A stretch of DNA of 40,907 nucleotides. Origin: Lachnospiraceae bacterium. GTDB taxonomy: Bacteria; Bacillota; Clostridia; Lachnospirales; Lachnospiraceae. Below the pieces are notes generated by a model, which had not been told where the DNA came from, made no database searches, and saw only the letters and a program-made list of their open reading frames with translations. Positions within the stretch are counted from its first letter, which is position 1, and each line of letters begins with the position of its first letter. The stretch covers positions 1 through 40,907 of the forward strand of contig VSNJ01000017.1 in the NCBI GenBank assembly GCA_009774235.1, in the 5' to 3' direction. This document shows, in pieces, positions 32,397-39,323 of this stretch. A program made the translations under genes and the position numbers.

Positions 32397-33371
32397 ATGT
32401 TTGACAGGAAGAAAAAGGAAATGATGGTATATGTCATTATGGGCTTTCTTGAGGCGGGTAAAACAAGCCTTATACATGACCTTATAACAGATGATATGTT
32501 TGATGCCAGTTCCAAAACACTTATACTTGCATGTGAGGAAGGGGAAGAAGAATATACACAGCAAATCCTTGAAAAAGGGCTTGCAGTATGTGAATATATC
32601 GAAGATGAGGAGTCATTTAATGGCAAGGTTATAGAGAAGTTCTTAAAGAAGCACAGGCCAGACAGAATAATTATAGAGTATAATGGGATGTGGCCTGTAG
32701 CTCATATACCAGAAATTTATGACGGATTTGAAGAAATATGCTTTGATTCAGAAGTAATATTCCAGACAATAGATGTTGTTAATGATGAAACATTTGCGCT
32801 CTATATGAAAAATATGCCATCAATGATGGTAGAGCATTTTAAAATGGCACAGATGGTTATAGTAAACCGGTGCAGCCTTAATACTAGCAAGTCTGCAATC
32901 AGGGGAAGTATAAAAGCTGTTAATCCAGGTGTACAGATAGTATATGAATCAGAGGATGATGCGTTTTATGAAATGAAAGAAGAACTTCCATTTGATATAA
33001 ATGCTGATGTTATAGAGATAACAGATGGTGATTTTGGATTATGGTATATTGATATGACAGAACACCAGGAGAATTACAATGGCAAGACATTAAAGGTAAC
33101 TGGAATGATACAGAAGCCACCAGGGCTTCCAAATGGTTTTGCCATATTTGGAAGGTTTGCTATGACATGTTGTGCAGATGATGTACAATATATGGGATTT
33201 CTATGTAAAGCGGATAGCTGGAAAGAGTTTAAAAACCAGCAGTATGTTACAGTAACAGCCCGCATGGAATATAAATATATGGATGAATATGGAGAAGAAG
33301 GTCCTGTATTTTATGCAGAGGAAATAGTCCCGTCAGAAAAACCAGAAGAAGAACTTGTATATTTTAATTAA
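32397..33371 (+). CDS. COG0523-like GTPase fused to a YcgQ/TIGR03943-type C-terminal domain
   Basis: A 324-residue fusion. The N-terminal part is a G3E GTPase with Walker A GFLEAGKTS (16-24) and IIEYNGMWP in place of the usual EPSG. The CxCC metal motif of the first GTPase is absent, and the NKxD position reads VNRCS. From about residue 220 a different domain begins: LKVTGMIQKPPG, IFGRFAMTCCADDVQYMGFLC, then VTVTARMEYKYMDEYGEEGPVFYAEEI. This is the C-terminal pattern of TIGR03943 (Bacillus YcgQ), normally a separate membrane protein beside a YcgR permease. AAGGAG precedes the ATG. It probably works with the upstream chaperone in metal uptake or allocation; this is inferred. Confidence 0.82.
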   Translation: MFDRKKKEMMVYVIMGFLEAGKTSLIHDLITDDMFDASSKTLILACEEGEEEYTQQILEKGLAVCEYIEDEESFNGKVIEKFLKKHRPDRIIIEYNGMWPVAHIPEIYDGFEEICFDSEVIFQTIDVVNDETFALYMKNMPSMMVEHFKMAQMVIVNRCSLNTSKSAIRGSIKAVNPGVQIVYESEDDAFYEMKEELPFDINADVIEITDGDFGLWYIDMTEHQENYNGKTLKVTGMIQKPPGLPNGFAIFGRFAMTCCADDVQYMGFLCKADSWKEFKNQQYVTVTARMEYKYMDEYGEEGPVFYAEEIVPSEKPEEELVYFN

Positions 33372-33452
33372 TAATAAGAGGTATCTAGCTGGACAGGTTT
33401 CAGGTTTAAAACCTTATGAAAAAACAGACCCAGTTAAACAGAAGTTATACTT

Positions 33453-33572
33453 TACAAATTCATTGGCTCTGGCAATTTCAAAATTTTATCACTAAAAAAT
33501 TATGATAGTAGTCCTATATAGTTGTTTTTTGGTAAAATATTTGAAATCTGGCAGAGCCATATTATTTGAATA
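33453..33572. repeat. Type-1 arm palindrome without core, copy C
   Basis: 33453-33490 is the inverted copy of 33531-33572 (GGCTCTGGCA...TTTTATC against GGTAAAATATTTGAAA...CAGAGCC). These arms match those of copies A and B, but only about 40 nt lie between and the core is missing. It could be a deletion product or an empty site. The rest of 33372-33939 holds a doubtful short ORF and a terminator. Confidence 0.75.
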
Positions 33573-33665
33573 ACAGAAATGCTATTGCCAGCCATATAAA
33601 TGCAATTCTTAATAAACTTTTGTGTGCTTTATCTTTCTTAAGTTGTGACTAAATAAGATTTTATT

Positions 33666-33809
33666 ATGCTTTGTTGCTCATTGGTGATACAATATAATTA
33701 TTATTTATGTGAACATCCGGACCACGGTTTACAAAAGGACAATAAAGTGTATGTGGAGTATATGAGAAAGATACTAGAATATCTTGATACTTATATGCCT
33801 TTAAAATAA
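33666..33809 (+). CDS. Possible short ORF or gene fragment, 47 residues
   Basis: An open frame begins MLCCSLVIQYNYYL and continues CEHPDHGLQKDN to a helical end (YMRKILEYLDTYMPLK). I recognise no family. No ribosome binding site precedes the ATG; a later in-frame GTG at 33747 has only AGGAC nearby. The argument for it is the good plus-strand terminator 47 bp downstream, which otherwise would have to serve the GTPase operon almost 500 bp away. It may be a decayed remnant. Confidence 0.25.
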   Translation: MLCCSLVIQYNYYLCEHPDHGLQKDNKVYVEYMRKILEYLDTYMPLK

Positions 33810-33855
33810 AAGATTAAAAAGAAAGATAAAAAACTATAGTTTTATATTTGTAAGC

Positions 33856-33894
33856 CAGATACCTTGCACAATAACTGGCAGGTATCTGTTTTTT
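33856..33894 (+). terminator. Strong plus-strand terminator
   Basis: CAGATACCT (33856-33864) pairs with AGGTATCTG (33880-33888), then TTTTTT. It ends a plus-strand transcript, either the GTPase pair reading through copy C or an unannotated short transcript. Confidence 0.75.
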
Positions 33895-33939
33895 ATATAA
33901 TGTGGCCATATTTATTTTACTTATACACAAATGAAAAAT

Positions 33940-34989
33940 TTAAAACGTATCAGAAAATGTTTCATAAATTGTCCTGGTTATAACTACTGCAAACGGACCA
34001 AGTACAATTCCTGCAATTCCAAATATTTTAAGCCCGATGTATATTGAGACAAGCATAAAAAATGGAAGTATATCCATATTGCCGCCAAGCAGTTTTGCTT
34101 CAAGGATTTCGCGTACAAATATAGTTATAACATATGCAGCAAAAAGGATTGCAGCATAAGCAAAATTATTGTGGAAAATATAATATATACCAACAGGACA
34201 TAAAATCATACCACTTCCAAGTACAGGAAGTGCATCAAAAAGTGATATTAGCAGCCCTATAAGTATAAAATACGGATTTTTAATAACCATAAAAGCAATG
34301 CTGCATACAAACCAGTTTGCGCATATTATTATTCCCTGTGATTTAAGATAGCCAAGCCCTGTTTCCTTAAGTGTGTGCATTATCTTATGTAAGTATTTAT
34401 AAAAGTTGCTTTTTGCATATGCATTATGGATTTTATCCATATCCCTGCATAGTATTATCATACTGATTACTATTATAAATATAAGCATCATAACACGTGC
34501 AAATACACTTACACACCCAGAAAAAATCTGTCCTGCATTATTAACTATTTTATCAATATACCCTGTCTGGAGGACAGATATCTTTTCATTGGCGAAATTT
34601 AGTGCAGTGCCATCTTGTACGCTGAGATAATAGTCAATACAGTTACAGCACTTTTCCAGGCAGTTATAAAATAAACTGCTGTAAAGCTGGTAGTATACAG
34701 GGAAATTGTTAATTAATAACTGCAGCTGCCTGCATATAAGCCATATAACTAATATAAAAGCACCAGATGCTGATACAAAGAAGCCTGTAAGTACACTTCC
34801 ATATGAAAACCAGACAGGAAGTCCACATTTTTTAATTAAGAAATTAATTGCAGGAAACAGCATCCTCATAAATAAATATGCTGCTATAAATGGAAAAACC
34901 ATTGGCAGGATGTATTTAAATGAAAGACATACAACAGCTGTTATTAGTGTGAGTATAAAAATATTTTTAAAAAGGGAACGGGTATGCAT
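33940..34989 (-). CDS. AI-2E/YtvI-family membrane protein
   Basis: A 349-residue polytopic membrane protein of the PF01594 family. About seven to eight membrane spans are seen, two near the N-terminus (FILTLITAVVCLSF, FPFIAAYLFM). A cytoplasmic or external loop (about 95-150) follows, with the rest in the C-terminal half. The end IFGIAGIVLGPFAVVITRTIYETF is the conserved family end, with GIAGxxLGP. In spore formers the close relative YtvI is a sporulation membrane protein; others are ion or signal transporters. Which applies cannot be told. GGAGG precedes the ATG, and a TATAAT (35025-35020 minus) lies upstream with a poor -35. Confidence 0.85.
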   Translation of the reverse strand: MHTRSLFKNIFILTLITAVVCLSFKYILPMVFPFIAAYLFMRMLFPAINFLIKKCGLPVWFSYGSVLTGFFVSASGAFILVIWLICRQLQLLINNFPVYYQLYSSLFYNCLEKCCNCIDYYLSVQDGTALNFANEKISVLQTGYIDKIVNNAGQIFSGCVSVFARVMMLIFIIVISMIILCRDMDKIHNAYAKSNFYKYLHKIMHTLKETGLGYLKSQGIIICANWFVCSIAFMVIKNPYFILIGLLISLFDALPVLGSGMILCPVGIYYIFHNNFAYAAILFAAYVITIFVREILEAKLLGGNMDILPFFMLVSIYIGLKIFGIAGIVLGPFAVVITRTIYETFSDTF

Positions 34990-35272
34990 AAATCATCCTC
35001 CATTGTAAAATTACTTTACATTATAAATAATTTCCAAAACAATAAAAATTTGTAGAAAATTGCAGATAAAAACTGAAATATTTAACAGCTTTAACAATAT
35101 TGTCTGCAAAAGAAATGGCAATATTCACAATAGAAAATTACAATATATGTTATATAAACTAACAGTATGAAAATATATTAAAAGGATATAATATTTATAT
35201 ATCAGTTTTGTATACCTTTATTATTACACTGGATTTTATTAAATAAAAATACAACAGAAATGAGGGATAATA

Positions 35273-35461
35273 ATGGAAAATAAAAATATTACTGATAAAA
35301 AACAGGCATACAGCCTGCATGGAAGTATTAATAGCAATGATATAAAAATGACCACAAAAGATTATGAAAGGAAACTAGAAACAGAGAGAAAACTAGCTGG
35401 TTACCAGGAACAGATGAGCCAGTTAACCGACAGGATTGCTTCAAAAAGTTTCCAAGGCTGA
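35273..35461 (+). CDS. Small helical protein, 62 residues, unknown function
   Basis: It begins MENKNITDKKQAYSLHGS and continues as a charged, Gln/Glu/Lys-rich helix (YERKLETERKLAGYQEQMSQ) without cysteine or membrane span. GAGGG precedes the ATG by 9 nt. A textbook terminator follows 27 bp after the stop, so this is a single-gene transcript. TATAAT at 35187-35192 is a possible -10 box without a clear -35. I do not recognise a family. The upstream spacer 34990-35272 is very AT-rich with no other feature. Confidence 0.65.
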   Translation: MENKNITDKKQAYSLHGSINSNDIKMTTKDYERKLETERKLAGYQEQMSQLTDRIASKSFQG

Positions 35462-35487
35462 TATTAATATATAACATTTAGCTTATG

Positions 35488-35536
35488 CTAAGATACAATG
35501 TAAATGCCAGAGGGTGCATTGTATCTTAGTTTTTTT
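35488..35536 (+). terminator. Terminator after the 62-residue gene
   Basis: CTAAGATACAATG (35488-35500) pairs perfectly with 35517-35529 over 13 bp, loop 16 nt, followed by seven T. Confidence 0.85.
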
Positions 35537-35539
35537 GTG

Positions 35540-35568
35540 TTGTCCAAATAAAAATAACGTGGTACAAT
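35540..35568 (+). promoter_or_regulatory. Possible promoter of the LRR gene
   Basis: TTGTCC (35540-35545) and TACAAT (35563-35568), 17 bp apart. The leader would be about 165 nt long. GCGGATTT near 35688 could pair with AAATCCGGC near 35720, close to the ribosome binding site AAGGGGG. Confidence 0.4.
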
Positions 35569-35742
35569 ATACTAAATATATACAAGAAGATATAGTATAG
35601 AAAATACATTTAATCCAGTAAAAAACGATGTCTAATATGTATTAAATTTCATTTCAGGAAAAATGTAAAACCATCATTTTTCAAAAGCGGATTTGTCCGT
35701 TATATTATGTGAGCCGTGTAAAATCCGGCAAGGGGGATTAAT

Positions 35743-36621
35743 ATGGAAAATATAGAAAAATATCTGGCAGATGGATTTTGGAAAGACCATTATAGTGAAG
35801 AGATTAAAAAAAACAAGAATGGGGAATTATATGTACCATTAAAATATCTTGAACAAGAAAGCAATATAGTTATTTTTGACCATAATGTAGATTGTGAGCC
35901 ATTTGCTTATATGAAAAATTTGAATGAAGCCAGTTTTTGTAACTGCAAGTTATCAAATATAAGTATTCTGGCTAAAATACCATATCTTAAAAGGCTTAGT
36001 TTTACAAATTGTACTTTTGATGGTGAAGGTCTGGCAGCACTTTCTAAAGCACCAGCACTTTCAAGGATAAATTTGAACCGTATGAGTGCAGAAGGTTTGC
36101 TGGAATTAAAGGGAATAAAGACGTTAAAAAGGCTTAATCTTGGAAATGTAACAGATATCAAACCAGAAGATATAACTGTGTTTAAAAATCTGCGTACTCT
36201 TGAAATTGATAATATGGATTTACATGATTGTTCATTTATTGGAGAGCTGCCAGAATTAAGAATACTTGATTTAAACCGTCATAGCCTGGATAACCTGGAT
36301 TTCCTTAAAATGCTTCCAAACCTGGTTAAATTCCGTCTTTTAAAACCAGCAGCAAATGAAGAAGGTCTTATTGGATTAAATAAGTTTCCAAACCTTAAAG
36401 AATTTATTTATCCTGTAAAAGATTTATCATTATATAAAGGTTGTGAAAAACTGAAGGAACCAGGTATTTCACCAAAGACTACAGGAGGATTTGAAGTATT
36501 CAAAGGAAGTAAAGTAGAATGTTTTATTATTTGTGGAAGCACTTCAAATGAACAGGTTAATTATATAGCAAAAGAAATGAAAAGGCATTGTAAAATTTAT
36601 TCATATGGACGCCAGTCTTAA
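35743..36621 (+). CDS. Cytoplasmic leucine-rich-repeat protein
   Basis: A 292-residue protein without signal peptide or membrane span. Residues about 50-235 are roughly eight leucine-rich repeats of 21-24 residues (LKRLSFTNCTFDGEGLAALSKAP, then ALSRINLNRM, LKRLNLGNVT, LRTLEIDNMDL, LRILDLNRHSL). They resemble internalin-type or plant-SDS22-type repeats. The N-terminal 50 residues are acidic and aromatic. The C-terminal 45 residues (FKGSKVECFIICGSTSNEQVNYIAKEM) look like a small separate alpha-beta unit. AAGGGGG precedes the ATG. Such proteins often bind partner proteins; no partner is evident here. Confidence 0.78.
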   Translation: MENIEKYLADGFWKDHYSEEIKKNKNGELYVPLKYLEQESNIVIFDHNVDCEPFAYMKNLNEASFCNCKLSNISILAKIPYLKRLSFTNCTFDGEGLAALSKAPALSRINLNRMSAEGLLELKGIKTLKRLNLGNVTDIKPEDITVFKNLRTLEIDNMDLHDCSFIGELPELRILDLNRHSLDNLDFLKMLPNLVKFRLLKPAANEEGLIGLNKFPNLKEFIYPVKDLSLYKGCEKLKEPGISPKTTGGFEVFKGSKVECFIICGSTSNEQVNYIAKEMKRHCKIYSYGRQS

Positions 36622-36666
36622 AGTATGTCTAAAAATTTGGACATTAAAAAATCCATAAATTTATTA

Positions 36667-36706
36667 ACCCTGGCAATTTAAAAACAGATTTTAAATATGC
36701 CAGGGT
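36667..36706. repeat. Long hairpin after the LRR gene
   Basis: ACCCTGGCAATTTAAAA (36667-36683) pairs with TTTTAAATATGCCAGGGT (to 36706), with one or two unpaired bases and a tight loop. There is no T-tract. CTGGCAATTT is shared with the arms of copies A and C. It may be a short relative of that palindrome or the 3' end of the LRR message. Confidence 0.5.
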
Positions 36707-36846
36707 ATTCTGCCCAGATAGAAACCAAAGTTTTGTCTTATGCCTGGTTTATTTTTATATAAAATAACAGTAAACAATTTTTACCAGGACCATAAAAATA
36801 TATTGTATGGAATAACAGGTTATATATGGAAATTAAAGAGTATATT

Positions 36847-36994
36847 GAAAAGCAGCAGGTTAATTATTTTACACAAGGCGGCTATTGAAAAACGCCAGTG
36901 CTTAGCCCTTGTATTTTAAGGGGTTATGCACTGCTGCGTTTTTCATTAAGCGGGAGCGTGCCGCATGGTGTAAAATAATTAACTGCTGCTTTCC
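36847..36994 (+). repeat. Structured intergenic repeat, copy E (core plus its own arms)
   Basis: Arms 36847-36874 and 36968-36994 are near-perfect inverted repeats (AAAGCAGCAG, TTAATTATTTTACAC). The core (36877-36964, plus strand) has GGCGGC closed by GCCGC, GAAAAACGC paired perfectly with GCGTTTTTC, CAGTGC with GCACTG, TT/TAT, a CCCTT/AAGGG hairpin, and AGC-GGGA-GC. It starts 15 bp beyond the stop of the minus-strand response regulator gene and may act as its 3' structure. The rest of 36622-37008 shows only the hairpin at 36667 and a doubtful 20-codon frame. Confidence 0.85.
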
Positions 36995-37008
36995 AAAAAC
37001 CTGTATTT

Positions 37009-37698
37009 TTACATTTTAAACCTGTATCCAACCCCCCATATTGTTTCAATATATTGTGGTTTAGCCGTTGACTCCTCGATTTTCTCACGTATTTTTTTAA
37101 TATGTACAGTAACAGTTGCAATATCCCCAACGGATTCCAGTTCCCATATTTCTTTAAAAAGTTCTTCTTTAGAATAAACGTGGTTAGGGTTTTGTGCAAG
37201 GAATGCCAGCAAATCAAACTCTTTAGTAGTAAAGTTTTTTTCTTCACCATTAATATAAACACGGCGTGCAGTCCTGTCAATCTTAAGCCCACGTATTTCA
37301 ATGATTTCATTTTCCTTAGTACCAGCAGCTGTAAGACGTTTATAACGTGAAAGATGTGCCTTTACCCTTGCAACAAGTTCACTAGGGCTGAAAGGTTTAG
37401 TCATATAATCATCAGCGCCAATTCCTAGCCCTCTTATTTTGTCAATATCATCCTTTTTGGCAGAAACAATAATAATAGGAGTATTCTTTTTCTCCCTGAT
37501 AAGGCTGCATATTTCAAACCCGTCCATACCAGGAAGCATAAGGTCAAGGATAATAAGGTCAAAATCCTCATCAATCGCATGTGCTGCACCAGAACTTCCA
37601 TCAGATTCTATAACTACTTCAAAATCACTTAATTCCAGGTAATCTTTTTCAAGTTCTGCAATAGAAGATTCATCTTCAATAATAAGTATTTTATTCAT
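37009..37698 (-). CDS. OmpR-family response regulator
   Basis: A 229-residue DNA-binding regulator. In the receiver domain (1-115) the acidic pocket is E8-D9-E10, the phospho-acceptor is D52 in LDLMLPGMDG, and the conserved lysine is in VSAKKDD. The winged-helix domain (about 130-228) ends DIATVTVHIKKIREKIEES...IWGVGYRFKM, typical of OmpR/PhoB. AGGAGG precedes the ATG. It follows the sensor kinase by 40 nt on the same strand and is surely its partner. The target genes are not identifiable; the upstream sugar transferase suggests envelope or exopolysaccharide control. Confidence 0.93.
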   Translation of the reverse strand: MNKILIIEDESSIAELEKDYLELSDFEVVIESDGSSGAAHAIDEDFDLIILDLMLPGMDGFEICSLIREKKNTPIIIVSAKKDDIDKIRGLGIGADDYMTKPFSPSELVARVKAHLSRYKRLTAAGTKENEIIEIRGLKIDRTARRVYINGEEKNFTTKEFDLLAFLAQNPNHVYSKEELFKEIWELESVGDIATVTVHIKKIREKIEESTAKPQYIETIWGVGYRFKM

Positions 37699-37737
37699 AA
37701 ATATTCCTCCATAACCAATAGTTAATTTTTAATTATT

Positions 37738-39309
37738 TTATATTCTGTTACTGTTCTTTTTCTTAAGCGTAAAATATATAGAAGTACCCTTGCCAGAAGT
37801 GCTTGAAGCCCATATCCTTCCATTGTGGTCTGATATAATTTTTTGTACAATCGCAAGCCCAAGCCCGCTTCCCCCTTTAGAAGAATTGCGTGAAGCATCA
37901 GCCCGGTAAAAATGGTCAAATATAAAAGGAAGGTCTCTTTTATCAATTCCAGGACCATTATCAGATATTTCTATCTGTATAAATTCCTCCTGTGCTTTTG
38001 GTGGTATTACATCTGTTCCATCTGCATTAATCTGGCGGTATAGTGGAGGGGAAACAGGAGGCGGGATAACATCTTTAATTGTTATCTTTACAATACCCTC
38101 ACTTTTATCCATATATTTAACAGAATTACCGGTAATATTGTTAATAACACGCTTAAGCTGTTCAGGGTCAGCTGTTATAAAAGTATCTGGGGAAGTATAG
38201 TTTTCATATATAATTTTAATATTATGTGATTCCAGGTCAAGCGAAATATCATCAATACAGTCATCAAAATATACGCCAACATTTAAAATAGTAAAATTAT
38301 ATGGAAGTGCATTTTGTTCTATTTTGGCAAAAAGTGATAATTCATCTACCAGGTAAGTCATATCTATAGCTTTGGCAATAATTGTCCTTAGGTACTTATC
38401 CTGTTTATCAGGAGTTGCTGCCACACCATCAAGAAGACCCTCAGCGTAACCTTTAATTGCTGTAATAGGAGTCTTTAAATCATGTGATATACTGCCCATC
38501 ATCTCACGTGTATCTTGTTCATATTTTATTCTTTCTTCAAGTATTGATTTCAAGCGTATGCGCATTTCTTCAAAATCACGGCAAAGTTCACCAATTTCAT
38601 CAGAAGATATTACCCGCACAGGGCTGTCAAGGTTTCCAGCACCTATCTGCATTGTAGCAATATGAAGTATATTTAATGGTCTGGCTATACTATGGTAGAG
38701 CCAGAGTATAAGCACCATTCCTGTTAAAACAATAATTGAAAAGAAATAAAACAAAATTTTAAAAACAGAGTCTTTCCAGTAAGGTATAAGCTTTGATAAA
38801 TCAGTTATAAGAAAAACCTGTCCTTCAGTATTATCTGTAAAATAAAAATCTTTTTCACGTATAAGAAAGGAATTTTGTGTGTTAATACATATATTATTAT
38901 TATTTCCTTCTGTATACTCTGTAAAATATGGAAGTGAAGGGACTTTTTCATAACATTTATTATCACCAATATAACATTCATTTCTGCCATGCCTTACAAC
39001 AATAAAAGTATCCCTGGTTGCGAGGTTATTTGTAAGCATATCAAGAATATCTTTATCAAGAAGTTCATCTGGATGGTGGTCTGCAATACCTGCAACAGCA
39101 TTAAAATCTTCAAGTGCTATACTGTATAAAACCCTTAAAGGGTTTAGTACAAGTCCATAATTCTCATGTATGCCAGGGTCTGCGCTGTAGTAGTCTATTA
39201 ATGAGTCAGTTTGTTCCTGTACAGTTTTATGAAAACTTAAAGCACCTGCACAAAGTGGAAAAAGTGTTATTATAAGAAAGGCAGCAATAAGCCTGCCACG
39301 TATTTTCAA
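37738..39309 (-). CDS. Membrane sensor histidine kinase
   Basis: A 523-residue two-component sensor. Membrane span 1 is at 7-26. The extracellular domain (about 27-180) is divergent, acidic, with two cysteines (ECYIGDNKCYE). Membrane span 2 is at about 181-205, then HAMP (about 206-258). The DHp histidine is in SISHDLKTPITAIKGY (near residue 274). The catalytic domain has the N box NNITGNSVKY, G1 ISDNGPGID, F box IFDHFYRAD and G2 GGSGLGLAIV. Between N and G1 there is an insertion with two DVIPP pieces (see findings). It lies 14 nt after the sugar transferase gene and 40 nt before the response regulator. Confidence 0.92.
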   Translation of the reverse strand: MKIRGRLIAAFLIITLFPLCAGALSFHKTVQEQTDSLIDYYSADPGIHENYGLVLNPLRVLYSIALEDFNAVAGIADHHPDELLDKDILDMLTNNLATRDTFIVVRHGRNECYIGDNKCYEKVPSLPYFTEYTEGNNNNICINTQNSFLIREKDFYFTDNTEGQVFLITDLSKLIPYWKDSVFKILFYFFSIIVLTGMVLILWLYHSIARPLNILHIATMQIGAGNLDSPVRVISSDEIGELCRDFEEMRIRLKSILEERIKYEQDTREMMGSISHDLKTPITAIKGYAEGLLDGVAATPDKQDKYLRTIIAKAIDMTYLVDELSLFAKIEQNALPYNFTILNVGVYFDDCIDDISLDLESHNIKIIYENYTSPDTFITADPEQLKRVINNITGNSVKYMDKSEGIVKITIKDVIPPPVSPPLYRQINADGTDVIPPKAQEEFIQIEISDNGPGIDKRDLPFIFDHFYRADASRNSSKGGSGLGLAIVQKIISDHNGRIWASSTSGKGTSIYFTLKKKNSNRI

Positions 39310-39323
39310 TATAAGCCTCCTAG

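Noticed and set aside
36826..36888. 20-codon frame starting MEIKEYIEKQQ
   Set aside because: Too short, weak ribosome site, and its end lies in the arm of copy E; at most a gene remnant.
36877..36964. Repeat cores as integron attC sites
   Set aside because: No R/L core sites (GTTRRRY type) or cassette array; the GNRA loops and P2/P3 layout do not fit.
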